DNA of 64,000 nt from Amycolatopsis iheyensis (lineage in GTDB: Bacteria > Actinomycetota > Actinomycetes > Mycobacteriales > Pseudonocardiaceae), in assembly GCF_024703995.1 (NCBI RefSeq), contig NZ_JAMXQV010000038.1, forward strand, positions 18,959 through 82,958, in the 5' to 3' direction. The notes under the pieces were generated by a model. The model ran no database searches and was not told where the DNA came from. It was given only the letters and a program-made list of their open reading frames with translations. The first letter of the stretch is position 1. The number at the start of each line of letters is the position of its first letter. The position numbers were made by a program, and so were the translations under genes. This document shows, piece by piece, positions 25,601 through 32,619 of this stretch.

Positions 25601-26561
25601 TCGGGCCGTAGGTGTTCCAGACTTCGCGGCCTTCGACGGCGACGCGCTCGGCCAGCTCCGGCGGGCACGCTTCGCCGCCGAAGATGAGCAGGCGGACGTC
25701 CTCGAGCGCGTCGGCGGGCCACAGCGCGGCCAGCGTCGGCACGGTCGAGACGACGGTGATGCGCTGCGCGACCAGCCACGGGCCGAGGTCGACGCCGGTG
25801 CGGACCAGCGCGCGCGGCGCCGGCACCAGGCAGGCGCCGTGGCGCCAGGCCAGCCACATCTCTTCGCAGGAGGCGTCGAAGGCGACACTCAGGCCGGCCA
25901 GGACGCGGTCGCCGGGACCAATGGGCTCCTCGGCGAGGAACAGCTCGGCCTCGGCGTCGACGAAGGCGGCGGCACTCGCGTGGGTCACCGCGACGCCCTT
26001 GGGCTTGCCGGTGGAGCCGGAGGTGAAGATGATCCACGCGTCGTCGGCCGGGCCGGGGACGCCGTCCCGCCCGCCCGGGGTGCTGTGGACGTTGATCTTG
26101 CCGTCGGTCGCGACCGCGGCGACCTGGGCCTCTTCGAAGACCAGCTCGGCGCGCTCGTCCGGGTCGTCCGCGTCGACCGGCACGTAGGCGGCGCCGACGG
26201 ACAGGGTGGCGAGGATCGCGACGTACAGCTCGGCGGTGCCGGAGGAGATCCGGATGCCGACGCGGTCGCCGAGGCCGACGCCGTAGCCGCGCAGGCGGCG
26301 GCCGTAGGCGTCGATCTCCTCCAGCAGCCGGCGGTAGGTCAGGACGGTGGTGCCGTCGTCGATCGCGGCGGCGTTGGGGTGCCGCTCCGCGGTGGTGGCG
26401 ACGATGTCGAGCAGGGTGCGCTCGCTGGCGCCGAGGCCGGACCAGAACAGCGCCCGGTCGGCGACCGGGGTGGTCGAGGGCGCGTGCGTCACTTCGGCGA
26501 CGCACGCGAGCGGCGCGGTGATTTCCGCGGCGGATTCGGCGGGTTCGATCGTGACGGTCAT
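22635..26561 (-). CDS. Pls/PosA-family membrane nonribosomal peptide synthetase
   Basis: A 1308-residue single-module enzyme with the layout of epsilon-poly-lysine synthetase. The adenylation domain spans about residues 30-530 (IIFTSGSTGKPKG, NTYGPTEATV, YRSGDMVR, GRLDEQVKLGGRRIELGE, PTRTSGKVDRNAL). A carrier domain follows near 540-610 with its pantetheine Ser in THGGGSL. Then come three membrane helix pairs separating three soluble segments, at least one with hexapeptide-repeat (left-handed beta-helix) character (VRVGAEARIGARSTLF, ATLGPHGIVLPGAGIGARTT). There is no thioesterase. Such enzymes polymerise one amino acid by isopeptide bonds at the membrane. The amino acid is not predictable by eye. 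A 21-codon upstream ORF overlaps its start. Confidence 0.88.
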   Translation of the reverse strand: MTVTIEPAESAAEITAPLACVAEVTHAPSTTPVADRALFWSGLGASERTLLDIVATTAERHPNAAAIDDGTTVLTYRRLLEEIDAYGRRLRGYGVGLGDRVGIRISSGTAELYVAILATLSVGAAYVPVDADDPDERAELVFEEAQVAAVATDGKINVHSTPGGRDGVPGPADDAWIIFTSGSTGKPKGVAVTHASAAAFVDAEAELFLAEEPIGPGDRVLAGLSVAFDASCEEMWLAWRHGACLVPAPRALVRTGVDLGPWLVAQRITVVSTVPTLAALWPADALEDVRLLIFGGEACPPELAERVAVEGREVWNTYGPTEATVVACAAQLTGEGPVRIGLPLAGWQLAVVNDEGEPVAMGETGELVIGGVGLARYLDAQKDAEKFAPLPSLGWQRAYRSGDMVRAEEDGLLFLGRLDEQVKLGGRRIELGEVDAALQALPGVQGAAAAIRRTKAGNQVLVGYVVPGDEPFNHDDAANRLREHLPAALVPLLAVVEDLPTRTSGKVDRNALPWPLSTVDATGLSPTETWLAEGWAEILGVSVDDPKADFFTHGGGSLTAAQVVARIRTRHPQVSVADVYAHPKLGALAAMLDALSGAATERRDIAPTPRRAGVVQTLLMVPLMGLVGLRWATLAAALSNTMALLGVTWAPTLNWAWLGLAWVVLFSPAGRIAIAAGGSRVLLSGVRPGTYPRGGSVHLRLWTAEKLAEFSGADSVAGASWMTTYAKALGARIGKDVDLHSPPPVTGFLKLGRGAAIEPEVDLSGHWVDGDVVHIGKVRVGAEARIGARSTLFPGVRIGKGAEIAAGSTVRGAVPAGQRWAGSPAARVSKDERDALKWPSSRPPRSHFWATVYGATSLLLGFLPGIAALAGVAVLGYAIAGAPTLLDAFVQAMVFVPVATAAYFLAYMLLVLVGVRALSVGMVEGYHPVHGRVAWQVWATERLMSMAREGLFPLYASLFTPVWLRLLGAKVGRNVEASTVLALPKMTKVDSGAFLADDTMVATYELGHGWLHVAPARIGKQAFLGNSGMTAPGRSVPKRGLVGVLSSTPLKAKKGSSYLGMPPLPVRRAVGEADTSRTYTPALHLKAARALVELCRIIPVMCGVALTVSVAFGLLWVASAYGFGVALLLAGPALLAAGIVAALTATVLKWLLVGKFREVDHPLWSSFVWRNELADTFVEALAVPWLIGSVGGTPLLSAWLRTMGVKIGRGVWLETYWLPEADLVELGDGATINRGCVVQTHLFHDRIMSMSRVALGEGATLGPHGIVLPGAGIGARTTVGPGSLVTRGDEVPADTRWLGNPISAWTGK

Positions 26562-26623
26562 CGGGCGTTCACCTCGACCGGAACGAAGACGTGCAGGGAC
26601 GAACTATGGGCGCGCAAGCCCAT
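26558..26623 (-). CDS. 21-codon upstream ORF coupled to the Pls-type NRPS
   Basis: An ATG at 26623 with AAGG seven bases upstream opens a 21-codon frame beginning MGLRAHSSSL and ending EVNAR. Its TGA overlaps the ATG of the NRPS gene (ATGA), and the ribosome site of the NRPS (GAGGTG) lies inside it. The overlap suggests a leader peptide or a translational-coupling cistron. I do not recognise the peptide. It could also be chance, since the frame is short. Confidence 0.5.
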   Translation of the reverse strand: MGLRAHSSSLHVFVPVEVNAR

Positions 26624-26826
26624 CACTCACCTTCCGCGAGCCTCACCGGGCTTGCACTCCTGAATGAGGCGCCCGCAACGACCCTCCACCATACTCGCAG
26701 ATGAAGGAAACATATCTTCGAGATCACGACGGAGTGTCGGACCTCACCAAGACCGCCCTGACCAGCGTGATCCAGGTCGCACCGAGCGGACCACGCCGGC
26801 CGGACGTCAGCTGGGACGTCAAAAAC

Positions 26827-28299
26827 TCACCGGGACTTGGCGGGCCTGGCCGCTTTTCCGCCGACCTTCGGCTTCGCCTTCTTTTCCCGGACACGCACAT
26901 TCACCCGAACGGGGCTGCCGGTGAAGCCGAACCGCTCACGGAACTTGCGTTCGATGAACCGGCGATAGCCCGCTTCGAGGAATCCGGTGGTGAACAGGAC
27001 CAGCGTCGGCGGCCGAATGCCCGCCTGCGTCGCGAACAGCACCTTCGGCTGCTTCCCGGAGCGGACCGGCGGCGGGGTGGCCGCGACGAGGTCCGACAGC
27101 CACGCGTTGAGCTGGCCGGTCGGCACCCGCTGGTCCCACGAACCCAGCGCCGTCCGCAGCGCCGGCGCGAGCTTGCGCACCGAGCGGCCGGTCAGCGCCG
27201 AGATGTTGACCCGCTCGGCCCACGGCACGCGGACCAGGCCGCGCTCCAGCTCGCGGACCATCGCGTGGCGGCGGTCCTCGTCGACGAGGTCCCACTTGTT
27301 GAACGCCAGCACGCAGGCGCGCCCGGCCTCGACGACCATGGTCAGCACCCGCAGGTCCTGCTCCGAAAGCGGCTCGGCCGCGTCGAGCAGCACGATCGCG
27401 ACCTCGGCCGCGTCGATCGCGGTCTTGGTGCGCAGCGAGGCGTAGTACTCGGCGCCGGCGGCGAAGTTGACGCGCTTGCGCAGGCCCGCGGTGTCGACGA
27501 ACCGCCAGGTCTCGCCGTCCAGCTCGACCAGCGAGTCGACCGGGTCGACGGTGGTGCCCGCGACCGAGTCGACGACCGAGCGCTCCTCGCCCGAAAGCTT
27601 GTTGAGCAGGCTCGACTTGCCCACGTTCGGCTTGCCGACCAGCGCGACGCGCCGCGGCCCCGACGTCACGGCGCCGCCTTCGCGCGGCGACTCGGGCAGG
27701 GCCTTGAGGATGGCGTCGAGCAGGTCGCCCGAGCTGCGGCCGTGCAGGGCGCTGACCGGGTGCGGCTCGCCGAGGCCGAGCGACCACAGCGACGCGGTGT
27801 CCGCGAGCAGGCGGTCGTCGTCGACCTTGTTGGCGGCCAGCAGCACCGGCTTCTTCGAGCGGCGCAGGACGCGCGAGACGGCCTCGTCGGTGGCCGTGGC
27901 GCCGACCGTGGCGTCGATCACCAGCAGGACGGCGTCCGCGGTCTGCATGGCGAGCTCGGCCTGGGCGGCGACGGAGGCCTGCAGCCCGGTCGCGTCCGGC
28001 TCCCAGCCGCCGGTGTCGACCAGGGTGAACTTGCGGCCGCCCCAGTAGGCGTCGTAGGCGACGCGGTCGCGGGTCACGCCCGGCACGTCCTGCACGACGG
28101 CTTCGCGGCGCCCGAGGATGCGGTTGACCAGCGTCGACTTGCCCACGTTCGGGCGGCCGACGACGGCGAGCACCGGCTGCGCGAGCGCGGCCTCTTCGGC
28201 CAGCTCGGCCGCCTCGATCTGCGCGTCGAGCGCGGCGAACTCGGTCTCCTCGGACCAAGTGCCGTCGACTTCGCCGATGCTGTCCAACTCTTCCATCAC
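26827..28299 (-). CDS. der: Ribosome biogenesis GTPase Der (EngA)
   Basis: A 490-residue protein with two tandem GTPase domains. The first has VVGRPNVGKSTLVNR, DTGG and NKVD; the second has LVGKPNVGKSSLLNK, DTAG and NKWD. A C-terminal KH-like domain follows with a basic tail rich in Lys and Ala (KKAKPKVGGKAARPAKSR). Der assists 50S ribosomal subunit maturation. An acidic ~40-residue N-terminal extension precedes the first G domain. The start may be GTG 28299 or the adjacent ATG 28296. It follows the plsC-like gene by 13 bp, so cmk, plsC-like and der form one operon. Confidence 0.95.
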   Translation of the reverse strand: MMEELDSIGEVDGTWSEETEFAALDAQIEAAELAEEAALAQPVLAVVGRPNVGKSTLVNRILGRREAVVQDVPGVTRDRVAYDAYWGGRKFTLVDTGGWEPDATGLQASVAAQAELAMQTADAVLLVIDATVGATATDEAVSRVLRRSKKPVLLAANKVDDDRLLADTASLWSLGLGEPHPVSALHGRSSGDLLDAILKALPESPREGGAVTSGPRRVALVGKPNVGKSSLLNKLSGEERSVVDSVAGTTVDPVDSLVELDGETWRFVDTAGLRKRVNFAAGAEYYASLRTKTAIDAAEVAIVLLDAAEPLSEQDLRVLTMVVEAGRACVLAFNKWDLVDEDRRHAMVRELERGLVRVPWAERVNISALTGRSVRKLAPALRTALGSWDQRVPTGQLNAWLSDLVAATPPPVRSGKQPKVLFATQAGIRPPTLVLFTTGFLEAGYRRFIERKFRERFGFTGSPVRVNVRVREKKAKPKVGGKAARPAKSR

Positions 28300-28312
28300 T
28301 ACCCAATTTCCC

Positions 28313-28972
28313 TTACGGCGTAGCGAATCCGTTTTCGCTACGCCAATCGTCCAAAGTCTTCACGAGCGCCGCGAGCTCGCCGCGCAGCTCTTCGGTGCCC
28401 TGGTCGAGCCCGGTCTTGCCGGGGCCGACCTTCGGCGTGAACGGCTCCCCCACGAGGATGTCCACGCGCGGGCGCCAGCGCCGTCTGCCGTCGGCCGGCT
28501 TGCGGGTCCCCCGCGTCGCGACCGGGAGCACGGTCGCGCCGGAGGCCCGGACCAGCCAGGCCGCGCCGCGTTCGGCCGCGCCGACGTCGCCCGCGCCGCG
28601 GGTGCCTTCGGGGAAGATCCCGACGACACCGCCGCCCTTGAGCACGCCGACCGCGGTGAGCAGCGGCTTGCGGTCGATCTCGCCGCGCTTGAGCGGGATC
28701 TGCCCGATCGCTCGGAAGAACTTCCCGACGAGCCCGGTGAACATCTCGGCTTTGACCAGGAACGCCGAACGCCGGGGAAGCATTCCGAAGATCAGCTGCG
28801 GTTCGATCATGGAGCTGTGGTTGGCGATCACGAGCACCGGCCCGGTGGCGGGCATGCGCTCCCGGCCGTGCACGCGGATGCGGAAGGCCGACCGCAAATG
28901 GTACCGGCCGAAGATCCGGCCGGCGTCGTGGAGCCAGCCGACGGAGCCTTCCGGCAGTCCGTCAGCTTTCAT
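28313..28972 (-). CDS. 1-acylglycerol-3-phosphate acyltransferase (PlsC-like)
   Basis: A 219-residue lysophospholipid acyltransferase-like protein. Motif I reads NHSSMIE: His52 is present, but the usual Asp of HX4D is Glu57. Motif III FPEGTRG is intact. Members acylate lysophosphatidate at the inner membrane face. It is placed between cmk and der and overlaps cmk by 4 bp (ATGA), so it is part of that operon. The Asp-to-Glu change leaves activity likely but not certain. Confidence 0.85.
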   Translation of the reverse strand: MKADGLPEGSVGWLHDAGRIFGRYHLRSAFRIRVHGRERMPATGPVLVIANHSSMIEPQLIFGMLPRRSAFLVKAEMFTGLVGKFFRAIGQIPLKRGEIDRKPLLTAVGVLKGGGVVGIFPEGTRGAGDVGAAERGAAWLVRASGATVLPVATRGTRKPADGRRRWRPRVDILVGEPFTPKVGPGKTGLDQGTEELRGELAALVKTLDDWRSENGFATP

Positions 28973-29694
28973 CGCGCCACTTCTTCTTTGCAGTCCGCCA
29001 GGATGCCGCGGTGGCTGGCCAGCTCGCTGAGGGCGACGATCACCTGGTCGATCGACAGTTCCGAGGTGTCGACGTGCACGGCGTCGTCGGCCTCGCGCAG
29101 CGGGGAGGCGGCCCGGGTCGAGTCGAGGTGGTCGCGGCGCTCGACGCTGGCCAGCGCGTCGGCGACCGACGACTTGCGCCCGGCGGCGGTGTCCTGGGTG
29201 CTGCGGCGCGACGCGCGGACGTCGGCGGAGGCGGTGAGGTAGACCTTGAGCGGCGAGTCCGGCACCACGACGGTGCCGATGTCCCGGCCCTCGACGACGA
29301 TGCCGCCGCGGTGCCCGACGACGTCGTCGATGATCCGCCGCTGCCGCGCGACCAGCAGCTCACGCACGTGCGGGACCGCCGAGACCGGCGAGACGGCCTT
29401 GGTGACCTCGGGCCCCCGGATGTCGGCGGCGACGTCGTCCGCGCCGAGGCGGATCTCGGGCCGGTCGGGGCTGGTGCCGATGCCGAAGTCGGCGGTGTCG
29501 GCGACCCGGGCGACGGCTTCGGCGTCAGCGGGATCGACCCCGGCGCGCAGCACGGCGAGGGTGACCATCCGGTACATGGCGCCGGTGTCGAGGTAGCCGG
29601 CCCCGAGCCGCTGGGCGAGCTTGCGCGCGACGGTGGTCTTCCCGGTCCCCGACGGGCCGTCCAGCGCGACCACACCACGTAGGGCTCCCGTCAC
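28969..29694 (-). CDS. cmk: Cytidylate kinase
   Basis: A 241-residue kinase that phosphorylates CMP and dCMP with ATP. ALDGPSGTGKTTVARKLA is the P-loop, YLDTGAMYR the substrate-binding segment, and VVEGRDIGTVV plus RRSTQD complete the family pattern. I chose the GTG at 29694, which lies 6 bases behind GAGGAGA; a GTG at 29700 is too close to that site. It starts the operon cmk, plsC-like, der. In relatives it directly follows rluB, but here about 5 kb of other genes intervene. Confidence 0.95.
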   Translation of the reverse strand: MTGALRGVVALDGPSGTGKTTVARKLAQRLGAGYLDTGAMYRMVTLAVLRAGVDPADAEAVARVADTADFGIGTSPDRPEIRLGADDVAADIRGPEVTKAVSPVSAVPHVRELLVARQRRIIDDVVGHRGGIVVEGRDIGTVVVPDSPLKVYLTASADVRASRRSTQDTAAGRKSSVADALASVERRDHLDSTRAASPLREADDAVHVDTSELSIDQVIVALSELASHRGILADCKEEVAR

Positions 29695-29763
29695 CGGCAC
29701 TCTCCTCGCGTTCTCGACATGGCTGGGCCGACCCCCATTCTGCCGGTCGGGGTGCGGAGGAGA

Positions 29764-30330
29764 TCAGTCGCCCCGCGTGCCGAAGCGCTCCACCACGAGC
29801 GCGAGGCGCTCGTCACGGTGGACCGGGGACAGCCGATGGCCCCGGTCCAGCATCACCAGCCCGTGCAGCGTGCTCCAGAACACCTCGGTCAACGCGCCCG
29901 CGTTCCGCTCGTCCGCCGTCGGCTGGATGACCGCGAAGAGCTCCTCGAAGCACGCCTTCATCACGTCCGGGGTGTCGTCCTGGGCGAACCGCAGTTCCGA
30001 CGCGTGCGTGAACATCGCGTCGTAGAGGCCCGGTTTCACCTCGGCGAAGGCCACGTACGCCTCCGCCACCCCGCCGAGGCCGCCGGGGCGGGCCGCCACC
30101 AGCGTCGCCGCCAGCTCGGCGAAGCCCTCCAGCGCGGCAGCCGCCATGATCGCGTCCTTGCCGCCGGGGAAGTGGCTGTAGAGCACCGGCTGGCTGTACT
30201 CGATCAGCGCCGCCAGCCGCCGGGTCGTGACGGCGTCCCAGCCTTCCGCCTCGGCCAGCTCCCGGGCCGCGGTGACGATCCGCTGGCCGCGCTCGGTCCG
30301 GTCGCGCACACGCCGTTGTCGCTGGGTCAT
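29764..30330 (-). CDS. TetR family transcriptional regulator with adjacent four-box operator
   Basis: A 188-residue TetR protein with an N-terminal helix-turn-helix (RIVTAARELAEAEGWDAVTT, ALIEYSQPVLYSHF) and a TetR_C-type ligand domain. It is divergent from a DUF4267 membrane gene, and the 91 bp between them hold four related 13-bp palindromes. Repression of both genes is the likely role. The ligand is unknown. Confidence 0.9.
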   Translation of the reverse strand: MTQRQRRVRDRTERGQRIVTAARELAEAEGWDAVTTRRLAALIEYSQPVLYSHFPGGKDAIMAAAALEGFAELAATLVAARPGGLGGVAEAYVAFAEVKPGLYDAMFTHASELRFAQDDTPDVMKACFEELFAVIQPTADERNAGALTEVFWSTLHGLVMLDRGHRLSPVHRDERLALVVERFGTRGD

Positions 30331-30340
30331 ACGTCACACG

Positions 30341-30403
30341 CTAGCACTGCTAGACAAACTAGCGCCGCTAGATTAGCGTTGCTAGCAATCCTAGCGATGC
30401 TAG
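30341..30403. promoter_or_regulatory. Four 13-bp palindromic boxes (CTAGCNNNGCTAG), TetR operators
   Basis: Boxes are CTAGCACTGCTAG (30341-30353), CTAGCGCCGCTAG (30359-30371), TTAGCGTTGCTAG (30373-30385) and CTAGCGATGCTAG (30391-30403). Start-to-start distances are 18, 14 and 18 bp, so the boxes form two equal pairs. They occupy most of the space between the TetR gene and the DUF4267 gene. Confidence 0.7.
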
Positions 30404-30421
30404 AAAACTGGAGGGAACACC

Positions 30422-30790
30422 ATGATCGTCGCCGGTTACGTCCTCGTCGGGCTCGTCTCGCTCGGGATCATCTACGTCGGCCTCAACTACCTCTTCGCGC
30501 CGGCCAAGATCGCCGCGGGCTTCGGCTTCACCGAAGTCCCAGAGAACGCCCAGACCTTCCTCAACGTCAAGGGCGGCCGCGACATCGGCGCCGGCCTGGT
30601 CCCGCTGGCGCTGCTGGTCTACGGCGACCCGCACGCGCTGGGCTGGGCCTTCCTCGCCGCCGCGCTCTGGCCCGTCTTCGACATGCTGATCATCCTGCGC
30701 CACCGGGGGAAGAAGGCCATCGCGTTCGGCGTCCACGGCCTGACCGCCGTCGTGATGGTCGTCGCGTCGGTGCTGCTCCTGCTCGGCTGA
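30422..30790 (+). CDS. DUF4267 family small membrane protein
   Basis: A 122-residue protein with four predicted membrane helices and the conserved segment FLNVKGGRDIGAGLVPLALL, typical of DUF4267. The function is unknown; such genes are common TetR targets. The ATG follows GGAGGGAAC. It is the only clear target of the four-box operator. The next gene begins 36 bp after its stop. Confidence 0.8.
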   Translation: MIVAGYVLVGLVSLGIIYVGLNYLFAPAKIAAGFGFTEVPENAQTFLNVKGGRDIGAGLVPLALLVYGDPHALGWAFLAAALWPVFDMLIILRHRGKKAIAFGVHGLTAVVMVVASVLLLLG

Positions 30791-30826
30791 ACGTCGCGAA
30801 ACGGACACGTGGGTTACGGTGGTTGG

Positions 30827-31309
30827 GTGAACGTCGAAGTAACCCCTCTTCCCGGCATCGGGGTCCGCAAGGACTTCAGCACCCGTACCGGCCGCCGCAT
30901 CGGCGTCGTGTCGCAGCGGGACGGCCACACCGAGCTCATCGTGTCCAAGTCGGACGACCCGGACGCCTGCGCCGCCTCGATCCCGCTGACCGCGGACGAG
31001 GCGGGCACGCTGGCCAACCTCCTCGGCGCGCCGCAGCTGGTCGCGCAGCTCACCGAGGAGCACCAGGACCTGCCGGGGATCAGCACGAAGCAGCTGCCGA
31101 TCAAGCCGGCCGGGCCCTTCGACGGGCGCACGCTCGGCGACACGGCGATGCGCACGCGCACCGGCGTCTCGGTGGTCGCGGTGGCCCGGGCGGGGCAGGT
31201 GCACCCTTCGCCGACGCCCGACTTCGCGCTCACCGGCGGCGACCTGCTGGTCGCCGTCGGCACGAGCGAAGGCCTCGAGGCCGCCGCCAAGATCCTGAAG
31301 TACGGCTGA
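30827..31309 (+). CDS. Cation:proton antiporter regulatory subunit (TrkA-C domain)
   Basis: A 160-residue cytoplasmic protein starting VNVEVTPLPGIGVRKDF. The last 80 residues form a TrkA C-terminal domain (SVVAVARAGQVHPSPTPDF, GGDLLVAVG). It lies 7 bp before the antiporter gene and should regulate it by ligand binding. I chose the GTG at 30827 over one at 30809 because the family starts there. A TACGGT motif ending 7 bases upstream suggests a leaderless message. Confidence 0.87.
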   Translation: MNVEVTPLPGIGVRKDFSTRTGRRIGVVSQRDGHTELIVSKSDDPDACAASIPLTADEAGTLANLLGAPQLVAQLTEEHQDLPGISTKQLPIKPAGPFDGRTLGDTAMRTRTGVSVVAVARAGQVHPSPTPDFALTGGDLLVAVGTSEGLEAAAKILKYG

Positions 31310-31316
31310 GCCGACC

Positions 31317-32510
31317 ATGGACCACACCGCACTGTCCCTGATCGAACTGGGGGCGGTCTTCTTCGTGCTGGGCGCGCTCGGGCGCCTGGCCGGCAAGATC
31401 GGCCTCTCCCCCATCCCGCTCTACCTGCTCGGCGGCCTCTGCTTCGGCTCCGGCGGGCTGATCCCGCTGACCGACATCGGCGGCTTCACCCACCTGGCCA
31501 GCGAAATCGGCGTCGTGCTGCTGCTGTTGCTGCTGGGCTTGGAGTACTCCGCGGCCGAGCTGTTCACCGGCCTGCGCCGGTCCTGGACGGCCGGGCTGCT
31601 CGACATCGTCCTCAACGCCGCCCCGGGCGCGGCCGTCGCGCTGCTGCTGGGCTGGGGCCCGGTCGGCGCGATGGTGATGGCGGGCGTCACGTACATCTCG
31701 TCGTCCGGGATCGTCGCGAAGGTGCTGGGCGACCTCGGCCGGCTCGGTAACCGCGAGACGCCGGTGGTGCTGTCGATCCTCGTGTTCGAGGACCTGGTGA
31801 TGGCGCTCTACCTGCCGATCCTGACGGCGGTGCTGGGCGGCGTCTCGTTCCTGGGCGGCCTGGAGGCCGTCGGGATCTCGCTGCTGGTGATCACTGTGGT
31901 GCTGGTGATCGCGCTGAAGTTCGGCCGGTACGTCTCGGCGGCCGTCGACAGCCCGGACCGCGAGGTGTTCCTGCTCAAGGTCCTCGGCGCGGCGCTGCTG
32001 GTGGCGGGCCTGGCCTCGGCGATGCAGGTGTCGGCCGCGGTCGGCGCGTTCCTGCTGGGCATCGCGATCTCGGGGTCGACGGCGGAGAACGCGACGCACA
32101 TGCTCGAGCCGCTGCGCGACCTGTTCGCCGCGGTGTTCTTCGTGGTGTTCGGCCTCAACACGAACCCGGCGTCGATCCCGCCGGTGCTCGGCTGGGCGAT
32201 CGTGCTGGCGGTGGTCACGACGCTGACGAAGGTCGGCACCGGCTGGTGGGCCGCGCGCCGTCAAGGCATCGGGAAGATGGGCCGGGCGCGGGCCGGAGCG
32301 GCCTTGGTGGCACGAGGCGAGTTCTCGATCGTCATCGCGGGCCTGGCGGTGACGGCGGGCGCGGTCAAGGGCGAGCTGGCGGCGTTGGCGACGGCGTACG
32401 TCCTGCTGATGGCGATCCTCGGCCCGACGGCGGCCCGGGTGGTGGAGCCGATCGCCCGCGCACTGCAACGAAAGTCGTCCACCCGGACAGCACCGGCCGA
32501 AGCAAGCTAG
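31317..32510 (+). CDS. Cation:proton antiporter, CPA2 (KefB/NhaS-like)
   Basis: A 397-residue integral membrane protein with about 12 helices. Visible family features are GLSPIPLYLLGGLCFG, the helix LLLLLLGLEYSAAEL, SSSGIVAKVLGDLGRL, FEDLVMALYLPI and GEFSIVIAGLA. It exchanges K+ or Na+ for protons and works with the TrkA-C subunit encoded just upstream. The gene ends 12 bp before a large hairpin island that separates it from the convergent hydrolase. Confidence 0.88.
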   Translation: MDHTALSLIELGAVFFVLGALGRLAGKIGLSPIPLYLLGGLCFGSGGLIPLTDIGGFTHLASEIGVVLLLLLLGLEYSAAELFTGLRRSWTAGLLDIVLNAAPGAAVALLLGWGPVGAMVMAGVTYISSSGIVAKVLGDLGRLGNRETPVVLSILVFEDLVMALYLPILTAVLGGVSFLGGLEAVGISLLVITVVLVIALKFGRYVSAAVDSPDREVFLLKVLGAALLVAGLASAMQVSAAVGAFLLGIAISGSTAENATHMLEPLRDLFAAVFFVVFGLNTNPASIPPVLGWAIVLAVVTTLTKVGTGWWAARRQGIGKMGRARAGAALVARGEFSIVIAGLAVTAGAVKGELAALATAYVLLMAILGPTAARVVEPIARALQRKSSTRTAPAEAS

Positions 32511-32521
32511 CCCGGTCCAGA

Positions 32522-32606
32522 GCGCCCCAATGTGGCGTTGGGTGCATCCAACGCACCCAATGTGGCGTTCGGTGCGTCCAACGCACCGAGCGCCACATTG
32601 GGGCGC
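32522..32606. repeat. Intergenic hairpin island D (GCGCCCCAATGTGGCG family)
   Basis: Between convergent genes. The arms GCGCCCCAATGTGGCG (left) and CGCCACATTGGGGCGC (right) are exact inverses, and the inside carries GTTGGGTGC/TCCAACGCACC words in direct and inverted order. The same arm word recurs in island E at 40240-40409, so this is a dispersed family and probably a bidirectional terminator. Confidence 0.85.
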
Positions 32607-32619
32607 ATGGGGGTCTGGG

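Noticed and set aside
22770..26663. Long plus-strand open frame opposite the NRPS gene
   Set aside because: It mirrors the NRPS coding strand, is rich in Arg/Gly/Ala/Val, and shows no ribosome site or known domain.
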